Assembly (NCBI RefSeq): GCF_003413745.1
Contig: NZ_QVID01000001.1
Coordinates: 124,001-188,000, forward strand
From: Marixanthomonas ophiurae
GTDB lineage: Bacteria > Bacteroidota > Bacteroidia > Flavobacteriales > Flavobacteriaceae
Direction: 5' to 3'
Length of the DNA: 64,000 bases
Part shown: positions 39,791 through 50,110 of the stretch, piece by piece
Numbering within the stretch: the first letter of the stretch is position 1
Layout: every line of letters begins with the position of its first letter
Made by a program: the position numbers and the translations under genes
Notes under the pieces: model-generated
What the model saw: the letters and a program-made list of their open reading frames with translations, nothing else
The model's database searches: none
What the model was told of the DNA's origin: nothing

Positions 39791-40723
39791 TTATTCCTTC
39801 GGAAGAAAAATTTCGGCCATCATACAACGAGCACTTCCGCCACCGCATGTTTCAATTGTAGTTAAATCTGTACTTAAAATTTCGCAATGCTTTTCAATTG
39901 CTGAAACTTGTTCTTCCGTAAGACTTTTGTGTGCCGCAGCACTCATTACTAAATACTTTTTATCGTTCACCCCGCGTACCTGAAGCATATTTCCAGCAAA
40001 GTTATGCATCTGTGCTTCGGTAATGGTAATGATTTCTTTTCCATCATCTTTTAAATGCTGAACTACATTCTTCTTTTCTTTGGCATCGTCAATCGTGTCT
40101 AAACAAATAACACTGAAATTTTCAGCTAAACACATCATTACATTGGTATGGTAAATCGCAGCACGCTTTCCATCAACTGTTTGATTGGCTGTGAAAATTA
40201 CTGGTGTGAATTCAAAATCCTCACAAAACTCGATTAATAATTGCTCATCGGCTCTTGGAGACAAAGCACAATACGCTTTTTGATTTACACGATCTAAAAT
40301 TAAACTTCCGGTAGATTCTAAAAATATACCTTCGTTTTCTGCATCGGTATAATCAAATACATTTTTAATTACGAATCCTTCTTTCTCTATACGTTCGATA
40401 ACATCCTCACGACGTTCTTTGCGTCTATTTTTTGCAAATAAAGGATACAAAGCGATATCACCATTTTCGTGAAAAGTAACCCAGTTATTTGGAAAGATAG
40501 AATCTGGAGTATCCAATTCTAACTTATCGTCTTCAACAATCACGTTTACACCAACATTACGTAGTTTTTCAACAAAAGCATCAAATTCTTGTTGTGCTTT
40601 TTCATTCACTTTAGCATTCTCAAGTTTAATGTCTTCTTGAAAGTAATTGTTTACCGCCGTTTGCTCATTCATTCGAAAAGCAACTGGACGAATCATCAAT
40701 ATCGTATCGGTTATTTGCTGCAT
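39791..40723 (-). CDS. ctlX: Citrulline utilization hydrolase CtlX-type amidinotransferase-fold protein
   Basis: 310 aa member of the guanidino-group-modifying enzyme superfamily. Motifs are MIRPVAFRMNEQTAVNNYFQ at the N-terminus, PDSIFPNNWVTFH, the catalytic His in AIYHTNVMMCL and the catalytic Cys in CGGGSARCMMAEIFLP near the C-terminus. This arrangement is that of the CtlX group, named for a role in citrulline use in Francisella. The physiological substrate here is inferred. A TAATTTTG box lies at 40766-40773. Another enzyme of the superfamily lies 3 kb away. Confidence 0.82.
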   Translation of the reverse strand: MQQITDTILMIRPVAFRMNEQTAVNNYFQEDIKLENAKVNEKAQQEFDAFVEKLRNVGVNVIVEDDKLELDTPDSIFPNNWVTFHENGDIALYPLFAKNRRKERREDVIERIEKEGFVIKNVFDYTDAENEGIFLESTGSLILDRVNQKAYCALSPRADEQLLIEFCEDFEFTPVIFTANQTVDGKRAAIYHTNVMMCLAENFSVICLDTIDDAKEKKNVVQHLKDDGKEIITITEAQMHNFAGNMLQVRGVNDKKYLVMSAAAHKSLTEEQVSAIEKHCEILSTDLTTIETCGGGSARCMMAEIFLPKE

Positions 40724-40741
40724 AACGTATCGTTTTAGGCC

Positions 40742-40773
40742 CTACCTAAATCGGTAGGCAGGTGCAAAATTAA
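40742..40773 (-). promoter_or_regulatory. Inverted repeat CCTACC/GGTAGG and -7 box upstream of ctlX
   Basis: Minus-strand TAATTTTG (40773-40766) is a perfect TAnnTTTG. Just downstream, between it and the gene, CCTACC (40742-40747) and GGTAGG (40754-40759) form a 6-bp inverted repeat that would fall in the 5-prime leader as a small hairpin. Confidence 0.4.
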
Positions 40774-40831
40774 GGTTTTTTAGACGGAATTTTTTACTTG
40801 ATTGAAGTATTTTTATAGAAAAGAAGTTGTC

Positions 40832-41644
40832 TTAAAAATTTGCTGTAAGACCAATTCCGTAACCAGGACCTTGGAATATATTTCTACCACCCAGCACATA
40901 AGAAACACTAACATACGCCCCAAAATTATTGGTAAATGAACGATACCCCGTCCCGCCAATTTTGTGATAATCTACCCCAAAACGCTTAAAATTTTGTGGT
41001 GGTGGGGTTTCTAAATAATCAATTCCGCCAAAAGAATGCTGGTAATCATAATACACATCGTAGTACCATTTATTTAATGCTTGCCCAGCTTTAAATGTAA
41101 TAGGTAGACTGTTGGGCACTCCTTCTAACTTAAGTGAGAAACCACTTTGCAAGGTAGTAAACCACCCAGTATTAGTTTGATAATGCGCCATAGCCCTTGT
41201 TTCAATTATAGTGGCTTGCTGACCAATGTCTTTTAAGCCCCCAATATTGTAATCTGAAACAGGCGTTGAAAAACCTCCGGCAACACTAAATTCTAACTTG
41301 CTATTAGTAAATTCTTTTTTAAAAGTACGGTATTTCAGAAATACTGAAACATCCTGTACGTCTTTAATATCGTCAACCTCTATATAGGGTAGGGAGGCAT
41401 TTACATCCAAGTTCTCAGTAATTCCGTAGGCTGTAAAAAGATTTACATAGTAAAGTTTTCGAGCAATGTCGGTTTCATCCGTGCCAGCCAGATAGTCGTT
41501 GTTATCTTCAAATCCGGCTCCTAAAGTAATTGTTGTATTACTATTTCCGCGGTAAAATCCATCGATCTTACCTTGTGAAAAGACTTTTGTACCAATGATT
41601 GCCGGAATGCAGATCAAAAAAATTATAACTAAAGGTGTTTTCAT
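40832..41644 (-). CDS. Outer-membrane beta-barrel protein, unknown function
   Basis: 270 aa from the ATG at 41644; the open frame extends to 41662 but the signal peptide starts at MKTPLVIIF. Alternating amphipathic strands separated by short turns (TITLGAGFEDNNDYLAGTDETD, KLYYVNLFTAYGITENLDVNASLPYIE, AYVSVSYVLGGRN) and a terminal Phe (GIGLTANF) indicate an outer-membrane barrel of about 10-12 strands. It resembles barrel proteins often labelled as phenol-degradation MetA-like or transporter. It is divergent from the thioredoxin-like gene, so the MarR-type operator at 41742 could affect both. Confidence 0.65.
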   Translation of the reverse strand: MKTPLVIIFLICIPAIIGTKVFSQGKIDGFYRGNSNTTITLGAGFEDNNDYLAGTDETDIARKLYYVNLFTAYGITENLDVNASLPYIEVDDIKDVQDVSVFLKYRTFKKEFTNSKLEFSVAGGFSTPVSDYNIGGLKDIGQQATIIETRAMAHYQTNTGWFTTLQSGFSLKLEGVPNSLPITFKAGQALNKWYYDVYYDYQHSFGGIDYLETPPPQNFKRFGVDYHKIGGTGYRSFTNNFGAYVSVSYVLGGRNIFQGPGYGIGLTANF

Positions 41645-41731
41645 ATATAAAAACATACGCAATAAAAAATGGTACGGTTTAATTAAAAATAGGGTTTTCG
41701 ATAGGAATTTCTTTTAAAACTTAAGATTAAA

Positions 41732-41763
41732 TTTGTTTTAGTTAGGATTCCTTACTATATTTG
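41732..41763 (+). promoter_or_regulatory. Promoter of the MarR-linked redox genes with operator 1 in its spacer
   Basis: TTTG (41732-41735), 20 bp, TATATTTG (41756-41763), 35 bp before the ATG at 41799. The palindrome TTAGGA-T-TCCTTA (41742-41754) lies exactly between the -33 and -7 boxes, so bound repressor would block RNA polymerase. Confidence 0.65.
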
Positions 41764-41798
41764 ACATGCAATAATGCATTCATATAAAATTTACTATT

Positions 41799-42032
41799 AT
41801 GAAAAAATTCATTTTTTATCACGCCGGATGTCCTGTTTGTGTAAGTGCTGAGCATGACATTCTTGAAATTACCGATCCGAACCAAGTAGAAGTTGTTCAT
41901 CTTGGTGAAAACAGAAATCGCATTGATGAGGCCGAAAAAACAGGAGTGCAATCTGTTCCTGCCCTGCTCACTCCAAACGGAAATGTACTACACATAAACT
42001 TTGGGGCCAGTATAGCAGATGTTAAAAATTAA
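41799..42032 (+). CDS. Small thioredoxin/glutaredoxin-fold protein
   Basis: 77 aa. The start KKFIFYHAGCPVCVSAEHDIL carries a CPVC active site directly after the first strand, followed by a cis-Pro motif SVPALLT and the final strand VLHINFG. The length and order fit a minimal glutaredoxin-like thiol reductase without a signal peptide, so it is cytoplasmic. It is the first gene of a unit whose promoter contains a MarR-type palindrome, suggesting induction by an oxidant, electrophile or metal. Confidence 0.82.
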   Translation: MKKFIFYHAGCPVCVSAEHDILEITDPNQVEVVHLGENRNRIDEAEKTGVQSVPALLTPNGNVLHINFGASIADVKN

Positions 42033-42047
42033 TTGAAACCTAAAAAG

Positions 42048-42060
42048 TTAGGATTCCTAA
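42048..42060. promoter_or_regulatory. Operator 2, perfect 13-bp palindrome
   Basis: TTAGGA-T-TCCTAA, a perfect 6-1-6 palindrome 13 bp before the ATG at 42074. Near-copies lie at 41742-41754 and 42814-42826, each upstream of another gene of the same module. Confidence 0.65.
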
Positions 42061-42073
42061 TCACTAAAAGAAT

Positions 42074-42817
42074 ATGAAAACAAACACGTTTTTATTAACC
42101 ATAGGGATCGTAGTGGCAATTATTTGCACTACGGTTGCCCAAACCGACCCCTACAATACCGATAATTTCGCTATTGAAAACGTAACCGTAACCCATAACA
42201 CCGATTTAAACCTGACTGTCTGGAACATTACAGTAAAAGGACAAGCGGGCAGCCAAACCCCTACTCTAAATGGACAACTGGACGGGGCGCCTGTTTTGGG
42301 GTACGTATTTCCAACATCGCTGTCTCCTACTGTTGTAGGGTTTAATAAAACGGATGGTATTCTCGCTTTGGCATTGACATCCCATCCTGATTTTGATGAC
42401 ACCCCGCTTTGGGATGAAAACAAAGACAATAAATACGACAACGATGGAGTAATTTGGCACCCGCATTGGGTAGTATTAGTGAAAGACGAAAGAGTTACCG
42501 GAGGATTTTCGGTAAAACAGTTTAAAAAAGCCGATACCACAGTAAAACTCCCACCTACAAATCCAGGAATGCCCATGTATATGGACTCACCAGGATTTTC
42601 TGTAATCACAAAGAACAACACCATTCAAGTTATAATTCCAGATTACAGGATACAAAATACAACCGATTTTAGTTTTGATGCAGTCACAGCTTTCATGAAA
42701 GTAAATACGAGCAACGAAAATCTCCCTATGTTGGGTGTATATAATGTATACAGCATTGCCAGCGGTGATTTAAGCCTGCCGTATAAAGTTGAAAAAAGTA
42801 CTCAAAAAATTGATTAG
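42074..42817 (+). CDS. Secreted protein of the MarR-linked module, unknown function
   Basis: 247 aa with a signal peptide (residues 1-22, TTVAQ). The mature part is predicted beta-rich with no Cys. Noticeable segments are LNLTVWNITVKGQAGS, HPDFDDTPLWDENKDNKYDNDGVIWHPHWVVLVKDERV (many Asp, His and Trp, possibly metal-binding) and DSPGFSVITKNNTIQVIIPDYRI. I recognise no family. It follows the thioredoxin-like gene by 41 bp, with an operator between, and precedes the MarR gene, so its expression is probably tied to the same signal. Confidence 0.65.
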   Translation: MKTNTFLLTIGIVVAIICTTVAQTDPYNTDNFAIENVTVTHNTDLNLTVWNITVKGQAGSQTPTLNGQLDGAPVLGYVFPTSLSPTVVGFNKTDGILALALTSHPDFDDTPLWDENKDNKYDNDGVIWHPHWVVLVKDERVTGGFSVKQFKKADTTVKLPPTNPGMPMYMDSPGFSVITKNNTIQVIIPDYRIQNTTDFSFDAVTAFMKVNTSNENLPMLGVYNVYSIASGDLSLPYKVEKSTQKID

Positions 42818-42826
42818 GAATACTAA
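42814..42826. promoter_or_regulatory. Operator 3 upstream of the MarR gene
   Basis: TTAGGA-A-TACTAA, one mismatch from a 6-1-6 palindrome, overlapping the stop of the preceding gene and overlapped by a TAACTTTG box (42824-42831, TAnnTTTG type). A further TACTAAC/GTTAGTA inverted pair lies at 42821-42842. This points to autoregulation of the MarR gene. Confidence 0.55.
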
Positions 42827-42854
42827 CTTTGCTATGTTAGTAAAAGTATTAGTT

Positions 42855-42897
42855 CTCAAGATATGCTCTAAACGTTTAACAAAGCGCATATCTTGAG
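42855..42897 (+). other. Perfect 12-bp-stem hairpin in the MarR gene leader
   Basis: CTCAAGATATGC (42855-42866) and GCATATCTTGAG (42886-42897) pair perfectly across a 19-nt loop that contains AAACGTTT. No T-run follows, so it is not a standard terminator. It lies between operator 3 and the ATG at 42957. Confidence 0.6.
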
Positions 42898-42956
42898 CGA
42901 CTATATTAAGCCTTTAACCTCTTAGCCACCATAGTAATAAGATAGCATTATTTTTT

Positions 42957-43565
42957 ATGAGTGATAGTATTTTTAATCCAGAAGATCAATTGGGAGCTGT
43001 TTCCAATAAAATTGTTGCAGGTCTGGAGCGAATTTCAGAAGTGTTCAAAGTATTGTTATGGGAAAAAGCAAAAGCGAATGGCCTAAGCCCATTGCAGATT
43101 CAATTGCTTATTTTTGTTGCCTACCATAAAATAGAGCTTTGCAATGTAAGCCATTTTGCCAAAGAATTCAATGTAACTAAACCTACCGTAAGCGATGCCA
43201 TTAGAGCATTACTTAAAAAAGAACTGATAGAAAAAGACTTTTCGTCGGCCGACAGTCGGAGCTATTTGGTTTTATTAACGATCAAAGGCAAAGAAATGGT
43301 CAGCGCCACAGAAAATTTTGCCGATCCTATAAAAAATCAATTATTAAAAATCCCTTCGGAAGAACGAGAGGCGCTTTTCAACAGTATTAGCAACCTCATT
43401 TATAAATTAAACCGAACCGGCATTTTAACGGTACAAAGAACCTGTTACGGATGTAAGTTTTACGAACCAAAAGAGACGACCGATTATTGCCAGCTTTTGG
43501 AAAAAGATTTATACACAACAGATATCCGTTTGGATTGCCCTGAATTTGAAGAAAAAGCGAGATAA
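42957..43565 (+). CDS. MarR family regulator with Cys-rich C-terminal extension
   Basis: 202 aa. The winged helix spans about residues 35-125, with LCNVSHFAKEFNVTKPTVSDAIRALLKKELIEKDFSSADSRSYLVLLT containing the recognition helix and wing (DxRS form). This is longer than the usual 140-160 aa because of a C-terminal segment with five Cys in CYGCKFYEP...YCQLLEKDL...LDCPEFE. The CxxC plus two later Cys could bind zinc or an iron-sulfur cluster, or sense oxidation. Three palindromes of one type lie before the three genes of this module, so this protein is the likely binder. Confidence 0.88.
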   Translation: MSDSIFNPEDQLGAVSNKIVAGLERISEVFKVLLWEKAKANGLSPLQIQLLIFVAYHKIELCNVSHFAKEFNVTKPTVSDAIRALLKKELIEKDFSSADSRSYLVLLTIKGKEMVSATENFADPIKNQLLKIPSEEREALFNSISNLIYKLNRTGILTVQRTCYGCKFYEPKETTDYCQLLEKDLYTTDIRLDCPEFEEKAR

Positions 43566-43572
43566 TCCGTAC

Positions 43573-44487
43573 TTATCCCCGTATTAAAGGCATGGTGCTA
43601 CAACGCAACAAACCTTCTTGTTTGGCGATTTCGGCATACGGAACTTCTTCTACTGTAAAACCTTGATCGCGTAACCATGTATTTAGCCGTGTAAAATTCT
43701 TTTCTGAAATGACTACTTCAGGTGAAATGGAAAACACATTGCTATTCATATTGTACATTTCATCTTTGGTAATATGAAAGCAATTCTCCTTTCCGAAGAA
43801 ATCTACTAACCACTCATATTCTTCTTGTTCTAAAAAGCCTTCTTTATGAATTATCGTTTTTCCTTTTCCTAAGGGTTGAAAACAGCAATCTAAATGAAGC
43901 GCATTATCTTTGGCTTCTGTGTTTGATTTGCGAAGATTGAATGACTTTACTTTTTTATTTGGAAACAATTCTTCTAGCTTTTTTACAGCTTTCATATTGG
44001 TCCGGGCCGTGATATATTTTGAATAATCTTCTCCACGGTACGTACCAACAAATATATAATCATTCCAAGGCATAACATCGCCGCCTTCAACGTGCGCATC
44101 TTCTGGAAACCTGATGATATTTTCTGAAGGGATTTGATCAATAACATGTTTTATGGCATCAATCTCTTGGTCACGATCGGGTAAGATATTTGCTTTTATA
44201 AATTTGTCTTCTATAACGAAGGCAATATCCCGAGCAAAAATCTGGTTGTAGTCTTCAATTTCTTTGGGACGATAGACTTTTACATCATATTTTTCAAATA
44301 TTTTGGCAACAGCTTCCATCTCATGTATCATATCCACTTCTTTAGGATATGTGCCTGCTTGAATGTGTTCTTTTGATTTTGGGTCATACGCCTCGTCTAA
44401 GGTAGGGGCTGGACCATTACTATTTGCCGAACCTAATACAACTGCCCGAAGGCGAGAAACTTCATCTTTAACGTTTAATTTGATCAT
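43573..44487 (-). CDS. Dimethylarginine dimethylaminohydrolase-like amidinotransferase-fold enzyme
   Basis: 304 aa from the ATG at 44487; the frame continues to 44514 but that part lies in the upstream terminator. Guanidino-modifying superfamily: LRAVVLGSANSNG, ARDIAFVIEDKFI, the HVEGGDVMPWND motif with the acidic substrate residue, the catalytic His in NALHLDCCFQPLGKGK, and the catalytic Cys in GLLRCSTMPLIRG at the C-terminus. It probably hydrolyses methylated arginine or arginine; a glycine amidinotransferase-like activity is not excluded. It is convergent with the MarR gene and lies just downstream of the gltA terminator. Confidence 0.82.
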   Translation of the reverse strand: MIKLNVKDEVSRLRAVVLGSANSNGPAPTLDEAYDPKSKEHIQAGTYPKEVDMIHEMEAVAKIFEKYDVKVYRPKEIEDYNQIFARDIAFVIEDKFIKANILPDRDQEIDAIKHVIDQIPSENIIRFPEDAHVEGGDVMPWNDYIFVGTYRGEDYSKYITARTNMKAVKKLEELFPNKKVKSFNLRKSNTEAKDNALHLDCCFQPLGKGKTIIHKEGFLEQEEYEWLVDFFGKENCFHITKDEMYNMNSNVFSISPEVVISEKNFTRLNTWLRDQGFTVEEVPYAEIAKQEGLLRCSTMPLIRG

Positions 44488-44491
44488 ATTA

Positions 44492-44499
44492 CAAATATA
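44492..44499 (-). promoter_or_regulatory. -7 promoter box of the DDAH-like gene
   Basis: Minus-strand TATATTTG, a perfect TAnnTTTG, ends only 4 bp before the ATG at 44487, implying a leaderless mRNA. It overlaps the T-run of the gltA terminator. Confidence 0.4.
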
Positions 44500-44529
44500 A
44501 AAAAGCATCCCCAATTTATGAGGATGCTT
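44498..44529 (-). terminator. Terminator of gltA
   Basis: On the minus strand AAGCATCC (44529-44522), an 11-nt loop, GGATGCTT (44510-44503), then a T-run. It starts 22 bp after the gltA stop. Confidence 0.8.
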
Positions 44530-44550
44530 CGTTTATTTTAAAAGGTGATT

Positions 44551-45837
44551 TTACCTATCTTCTACTGGTTTAAAATCCCGATGTGTTTCACCAACGTATA
44601 CTTGTCTTGGACGCCCTATTGGTTCTTTACGTAAACGCATTTCTCTCCATTGCGCTATCCAACCTGGTAAACGACCTAATGCAAACATTGCGGTAAACAT
44701 TTCAACAGGAATTCCCATAGCACGATAGATAATACCAGAATAGAAATCCACGTTCGGGTATAATTTTCTATCAACAAAATAAGAATCTTCTAAGGCTTCT
44801 TTTTCCAATCCTTTAGCAATATCCAACACAGGGTCTTCAACTCCTAAGTTAGCCAATACCTCATCAGCAGATTTTTTAATTATTTTTGCCCGTGGGTCAA
44901 AGTTTTTATAAACTCGGTGACCAAAGCCCATTAAGCGGAATGGATCCTCTTTATCCTTAGCTTTTTGCATAAACTTGTGTGTATCGCCACCATCTTCTTT
45001 AATAGCCTCCAGCATTTCAATAACCGCTTGGTTGGCTCCACCGTGAAGTGGTCCCCAAAGTGCATTGATACCTGCTGATAATGAAGCAAACAATCCAGTG
45101 TGTGCTGAACCTACCATCCGTACAGTAGAAGTAGAACAGTTTTGTTCGTGATCTGCGTGCAAAATCAATAATTTATCAAGTGCATCTACTACTGTTTTAT
45201 TGGAATTATAGTCCCCATTAGGCTTTTTAAACATCATTTTAAGGAAGTTGTCTACATAACCTAATGAATCATCTCCATAATCTAATGGTCTTCCTACACG
45301 TTTCCTGTAAGCCCAAGCAGTCAATACTGGGAATTTTGCCAAAATACGAACAATTGCATTATACATGTCTTCTTCACTTTCTACATTTACCGAAGAAGGA
45401 TTAAACGCTACTAAAGCTGAAGTTAATGACGAAAGTACGCCCATTGGGTGAGCAGATTTTGGAAATCCATCCAATATTTTCTTTAAATCTTCATCTACAT
45501 GAGAATGTTCTTTAATATCACTGTGAAACTTCTCTAGTTCAGATTTAGAAGGCAATTCACCAAAAATCAATAAATAGGCTACTTCCAGAAATTCTGCTTT
45601 CTCAGCTAAATCTTCGATAGCATATCCTCGGTACCTAAGCACACCCTCTTCCCCATTTAAAAATGTAATGGCACTTTCACAAGAACCAGTGTTTTTATAT
45701 CCAGGGTCAATGGTAGTAACGCCATTTGTTACGCCTCTAAGCGTTTTTATATCAATGGCTTGCTCGTTCTCGCTTCCTATAACAATAGGAAATTCATATT
45801 TTTTACCATCGATTTCGAGAATTGCTTTCTTTGACAT
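44551..45837 (-). CDS. gltA: Citrate synthase
   Basis: 428 aa from the ATG at 45837; the upstream extension of the frame overlaps the promoter. Condenses oxaloacetate and acetyl-CoA at the entry of the TCA cycle. Type II hexameric form: it begins KKAILEIDGKKYEFPIVIGSENE, followed by the catalytic His in LHADHEQNCSTS and HGGANQAVIEML, and the Asp in the EDPFRLMGFGHRVYKNFDPRA block. It follows eno in the common flavobacterial order carA-eno-gltA but has its own promoter and terminator. Confidence 0.97.
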   Translation of the reverse strand: MSKKAILEIDGKKYEFPIVIGSENEQAIDIKTLRGVTNGVTTIDPGYKNTGSCESAITFLNGEEGVLRYRGYAIEDLAEKAEFLEVAYLLIFGELPSKSELEKFHSDIKEHSHVDEDLKKILDGFPKSAHPMGVLSSLTSALVAFNPSSVNVESEEDMYNAIVRILAKFPVLTAWAYRKRVGRPLDYGDDSLGYVDNFLKMMFKKPNGDYNSNKTVVDALDKLLILHADHEQNCSTSTVRMVGSAHTGLFASLSAGINALWGPLHGGANQAVIEMLEAIKEDGGDTHKFMQKAKDKEDPFRLMGFGHRVYKNFDPRAKIIKKSADEVLANLGVEDPVLDIAKGLEKEALEDSYFVDRKLYPNVDFYSGIIYRAMGIPVEMFTAMFALGRLPGWIAQWREMRLRKEPIGRPRQVYVGETHRDFKPVEDR

Positions 45838-45872
45838 ATATTTATAAGGTTTTTTTTGATTATTTCGAAATG

Positions 45873-45880
45873 TAAAGATA
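45873..45880 (-). promoter_or_regulatory. -7 promoter box of gltA
   Basis: Minus-strand TATCTTTA, 35 bp before the ATG at 45837. Confidence 0.4.
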
Positions 45881-45965
45881 CAAAATATTGACCGTTTTTT
45901 TAACATATACGAACGCTTGTTAGGTTAAAATATCCTTAAATTTCAAGCTATCGAAGCCGTAAACG

Positions 45966-46002
45966 TAAAAAACTTCCTTTAGAATAACTAAAGGAAGTTT
46001 TT
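45966..46002 (-). terminator. Terminator of the carA-eno unit
   Basis: AAAAAACTTCCTTTAG (45966-45981), loop AATAA, CTAAAGGAAGTTTTTT (45987-46002): a perfect 16-bp stem including the A and T runs, 19 bp after the eno stop. It could also stop transcription from the other strand. Confidence 0.88.
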
Positions 46003-46020
46003 TATAATCTGTTGTGGCTC

Positions 46021-48425
<2,405 letters not shown>

Positions 48426-48483
48426 AATGAAGGTTTCAGTTTTAGTGTAAAAACGTTCTGCTTACTTTTCTTATAAATTGATG

Positions 48484-48491
48484 CAAAAATA
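48484..48491 (-). promoter_or_regulatory. -7 promoter box of carA
   Basis: Minus-strand TATTTTTG, a perfect TAnnTTTG, 58 bp before the carA ATG and downstream of the rplQ terminator, showing that carA-eno is transcribed separately from the ribosomal operon. Confidence 0.45.
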
Positions 48492-48499
48492 GTATAAAA

Positions 48500-48530
48500 A
48501 AAGGGATAAACATTTAATGCTTATCCCTTT
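48500..48530 (-). terminator. Terminator of the ribosomal protein operon
   Basis: AAAGGGATAA (48500-48509), an 11-nt loop, TTATCCCTTT (48521-48530), with a T-run on the minus strand side. It lies 24 bp after the rplQ stop. Confidence 0.88.
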
Positions 48531-48554
48531 GTTATTTACAAATAAAAAATCATT

Positions 48555-49031
48555 TTATTCTTCTTCTTTATTCGCTTTCGTCTTAGTTGCTGGAGCTGCT
48601 GCTTTAGAACCTCCTCCACGACGGCTACGACGTGTAGATTTCTTTTTAGTAGCTTTTCCTGCATTGTAAACTGTATTGTAGTCTACCAATTCGATCATCG
48701 CCATATCTGCTGCATCTCCTAAACGGCTACCCAACTTAATAATACGGGTATACCCTCCTGGACGATCGCCTACTTTTACAGCAACGTCTCTAAAAAGTTC
48801 AGTTACCGCTTCTTTTTGGCGTAAATTTCTATATACAATACGACGGTTATGAGTCGTATCTTCTTTAGATTTTGTGATCATTGGTTCTACAAATTGCTTT
48901 AGAGCTTTTGCTTTTGCAACTGTAGTGTTGATTCTTTTGTGCTCAATTAAAGAACAAGCCATATTGGCTAACATCGCTTTTCTATGCGCTGTTTTTCTCC
49001 CTAAGTGATTAAATTTCTTTCCGTGTCTCAT
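48555..49031 (-). CDS. rplQ: 50S ribosomal protein L17 (bL17)
   Basis: 158 aa. The conserved core [37 protein letters not shown] is followed by the L17 fold to about residue 115. A ~40-residue basic and Ala-rich tail ([19 protein letters not shown]...KEEE) makes it longer than the ~127 aa of E. coli, as usual in Bacteroidota. It is the last gene of the operon, right after rpoA. Confidence 0.96.
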   Translation of the reverse strand: MRHGKKFNHLGRKTAHRKAMLANMACSLIEHKRINTTVAKAKALKQFVEPMITKSKEDTTHNRRIVYRNLRQKEAVTELFRDVAVKVGDRPGGYTRIIKLGSRLGDAADMAMIELVDYNTVYNAGKATKKKSTRRSRRGGGSKAAAPATKTKANKEEE

Positions 49032-49096
49032 GACATTTTGTTTTAATCATCATCTTGCTACCAAACTCACTGTTGTGAGGAGCAAAATATGACGTA

Positions 49097-50089
49097 TTAA
49101 TCTTTATCTAATTTATATTTTGAAAGGTCCATCCCAAAGTTCAAACCTTTAACGTTAACTAATTCTTCTAATTCAGTAAGTGATTTTTTACCGAAATTTC
49201 TGAATTTCATCAAATCGTTTTTGTTGTATGAAACCAAATCTCCTAAGGTATCAACTTCAGCAGCTTTTAAACAGTTTAGGGCACGAACTGAAAGGTCCAT
49301 ATCTACTAATTTTGTTTTAAGCAACTGACGCATGTGCAATGACTCTTCGTCATATGTTTCCGTTTGAGCAATCTCATCAGCCTCAAGGGTGATACGCTCA
49401 TCACTAAACAACATAAAGTGGTGAATCAATGTTTTAGCAGCTTCGGTCAAAGCATCTTTTGGATGAATTGAACCATCTGTCTGGATTTCGAAAACTAATT
49501 TTTCGTAATCTGTTTTTTGTTCTACACGGAAGTTTTCAATACTGTACTTCACATTTTTAATTGGTGTGTAGATAGAGTCTGTAAAGATGGTACCAAGAGG
49601 TGCATTCGCTTTTTTGTTCTCTTCAGCAGGAACATAACCTCTTCCTTTTTCAATAGTGATCTCGAAATTAAGATTCACTTTTTTGTCCATATTACAGATA
49701 ACCATATCTGGGTTTAATACTTGAAATCCTGAAATGAATTTCTGAAAATCTCCAGCGGTTAATTGCTCTCCTCCGTTTACTGAAACAGTTACGGTTTCAT
49801 TATCTATCTCATCAATCTGTCTCTTAAAACGAACTTGTTTTAAGTTAAGAATGATTTCGGTTACATCTTCTACAACTCCGGCTATGGTTGAAAATTCGTG
49901 ATCAACCCCTTCAATACGTACCGAAGTAATTGCAAATCCTTCTAAAGAAGAAAGTAATACTCGTCTTAATGCGTTACCTACTGTCAATCCGTAACCTGGT
50001 TCTAAGGGACGAAATTCGAATTTCCCCTCAAAATCAGTAGAATTGATCATGATAACTTTATCAGGCTTCTGAAAACTAAATACTGCCAT
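49097..50089 (-). CDS. rpoA: RNA polymerase alpha subunit
   Basis: 330 aa, full length. The N-terminal dimerisation domain shows [36 protein letters not shown] and IDFERGR-like [16 protein letters not shown]. After a linker (about 235-255) the C-terminal domain [45 protein letters not shown] provides the UP-element and activator contacts. It lies between rpsD and rplQ, as in most bacteria. Confidence 0.98.
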   Translation of the reverse strand: MAVFSFQKPDKVIMINSTDFEGKFEFRPLEPGYGLTVGNALRRVLLSSLEGFAITSVRIEGVDHEFSTIAGVVEDVTEIILNLKQVRFKRQIDEIDNETVTVSVNGGEQLTAGDFQKFISGFQVLNPDMVICNMDKKVNLNFEITIEKGRGYVPAEENKKANAPLGTIFTDSIYTPIKNVKYSIENFRVEQKTDYEKLVFEIQTDGSIHPKDALTEAAKTLIHHFMLFSDERITLEADEIAQTETYDEESLHMRQLLKTKLVDMDLSVRALNCLKAAEVDTLGDLVSYNKNDLMKFRNFGKKSLTELEELVNVKGLNFGMDLSKYKLDKD

Positions 50090-50110
50090 AGTGTGACTCG
50101 TGTGTTTTTA

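Noticed and set aside
41383-41400. A further GTAGGGA-like site inside the barrel-protein gene
   Set aside because: It lacks the TTGTT box at 13 bp and lies inside a coding sequence, so it is probably chance.
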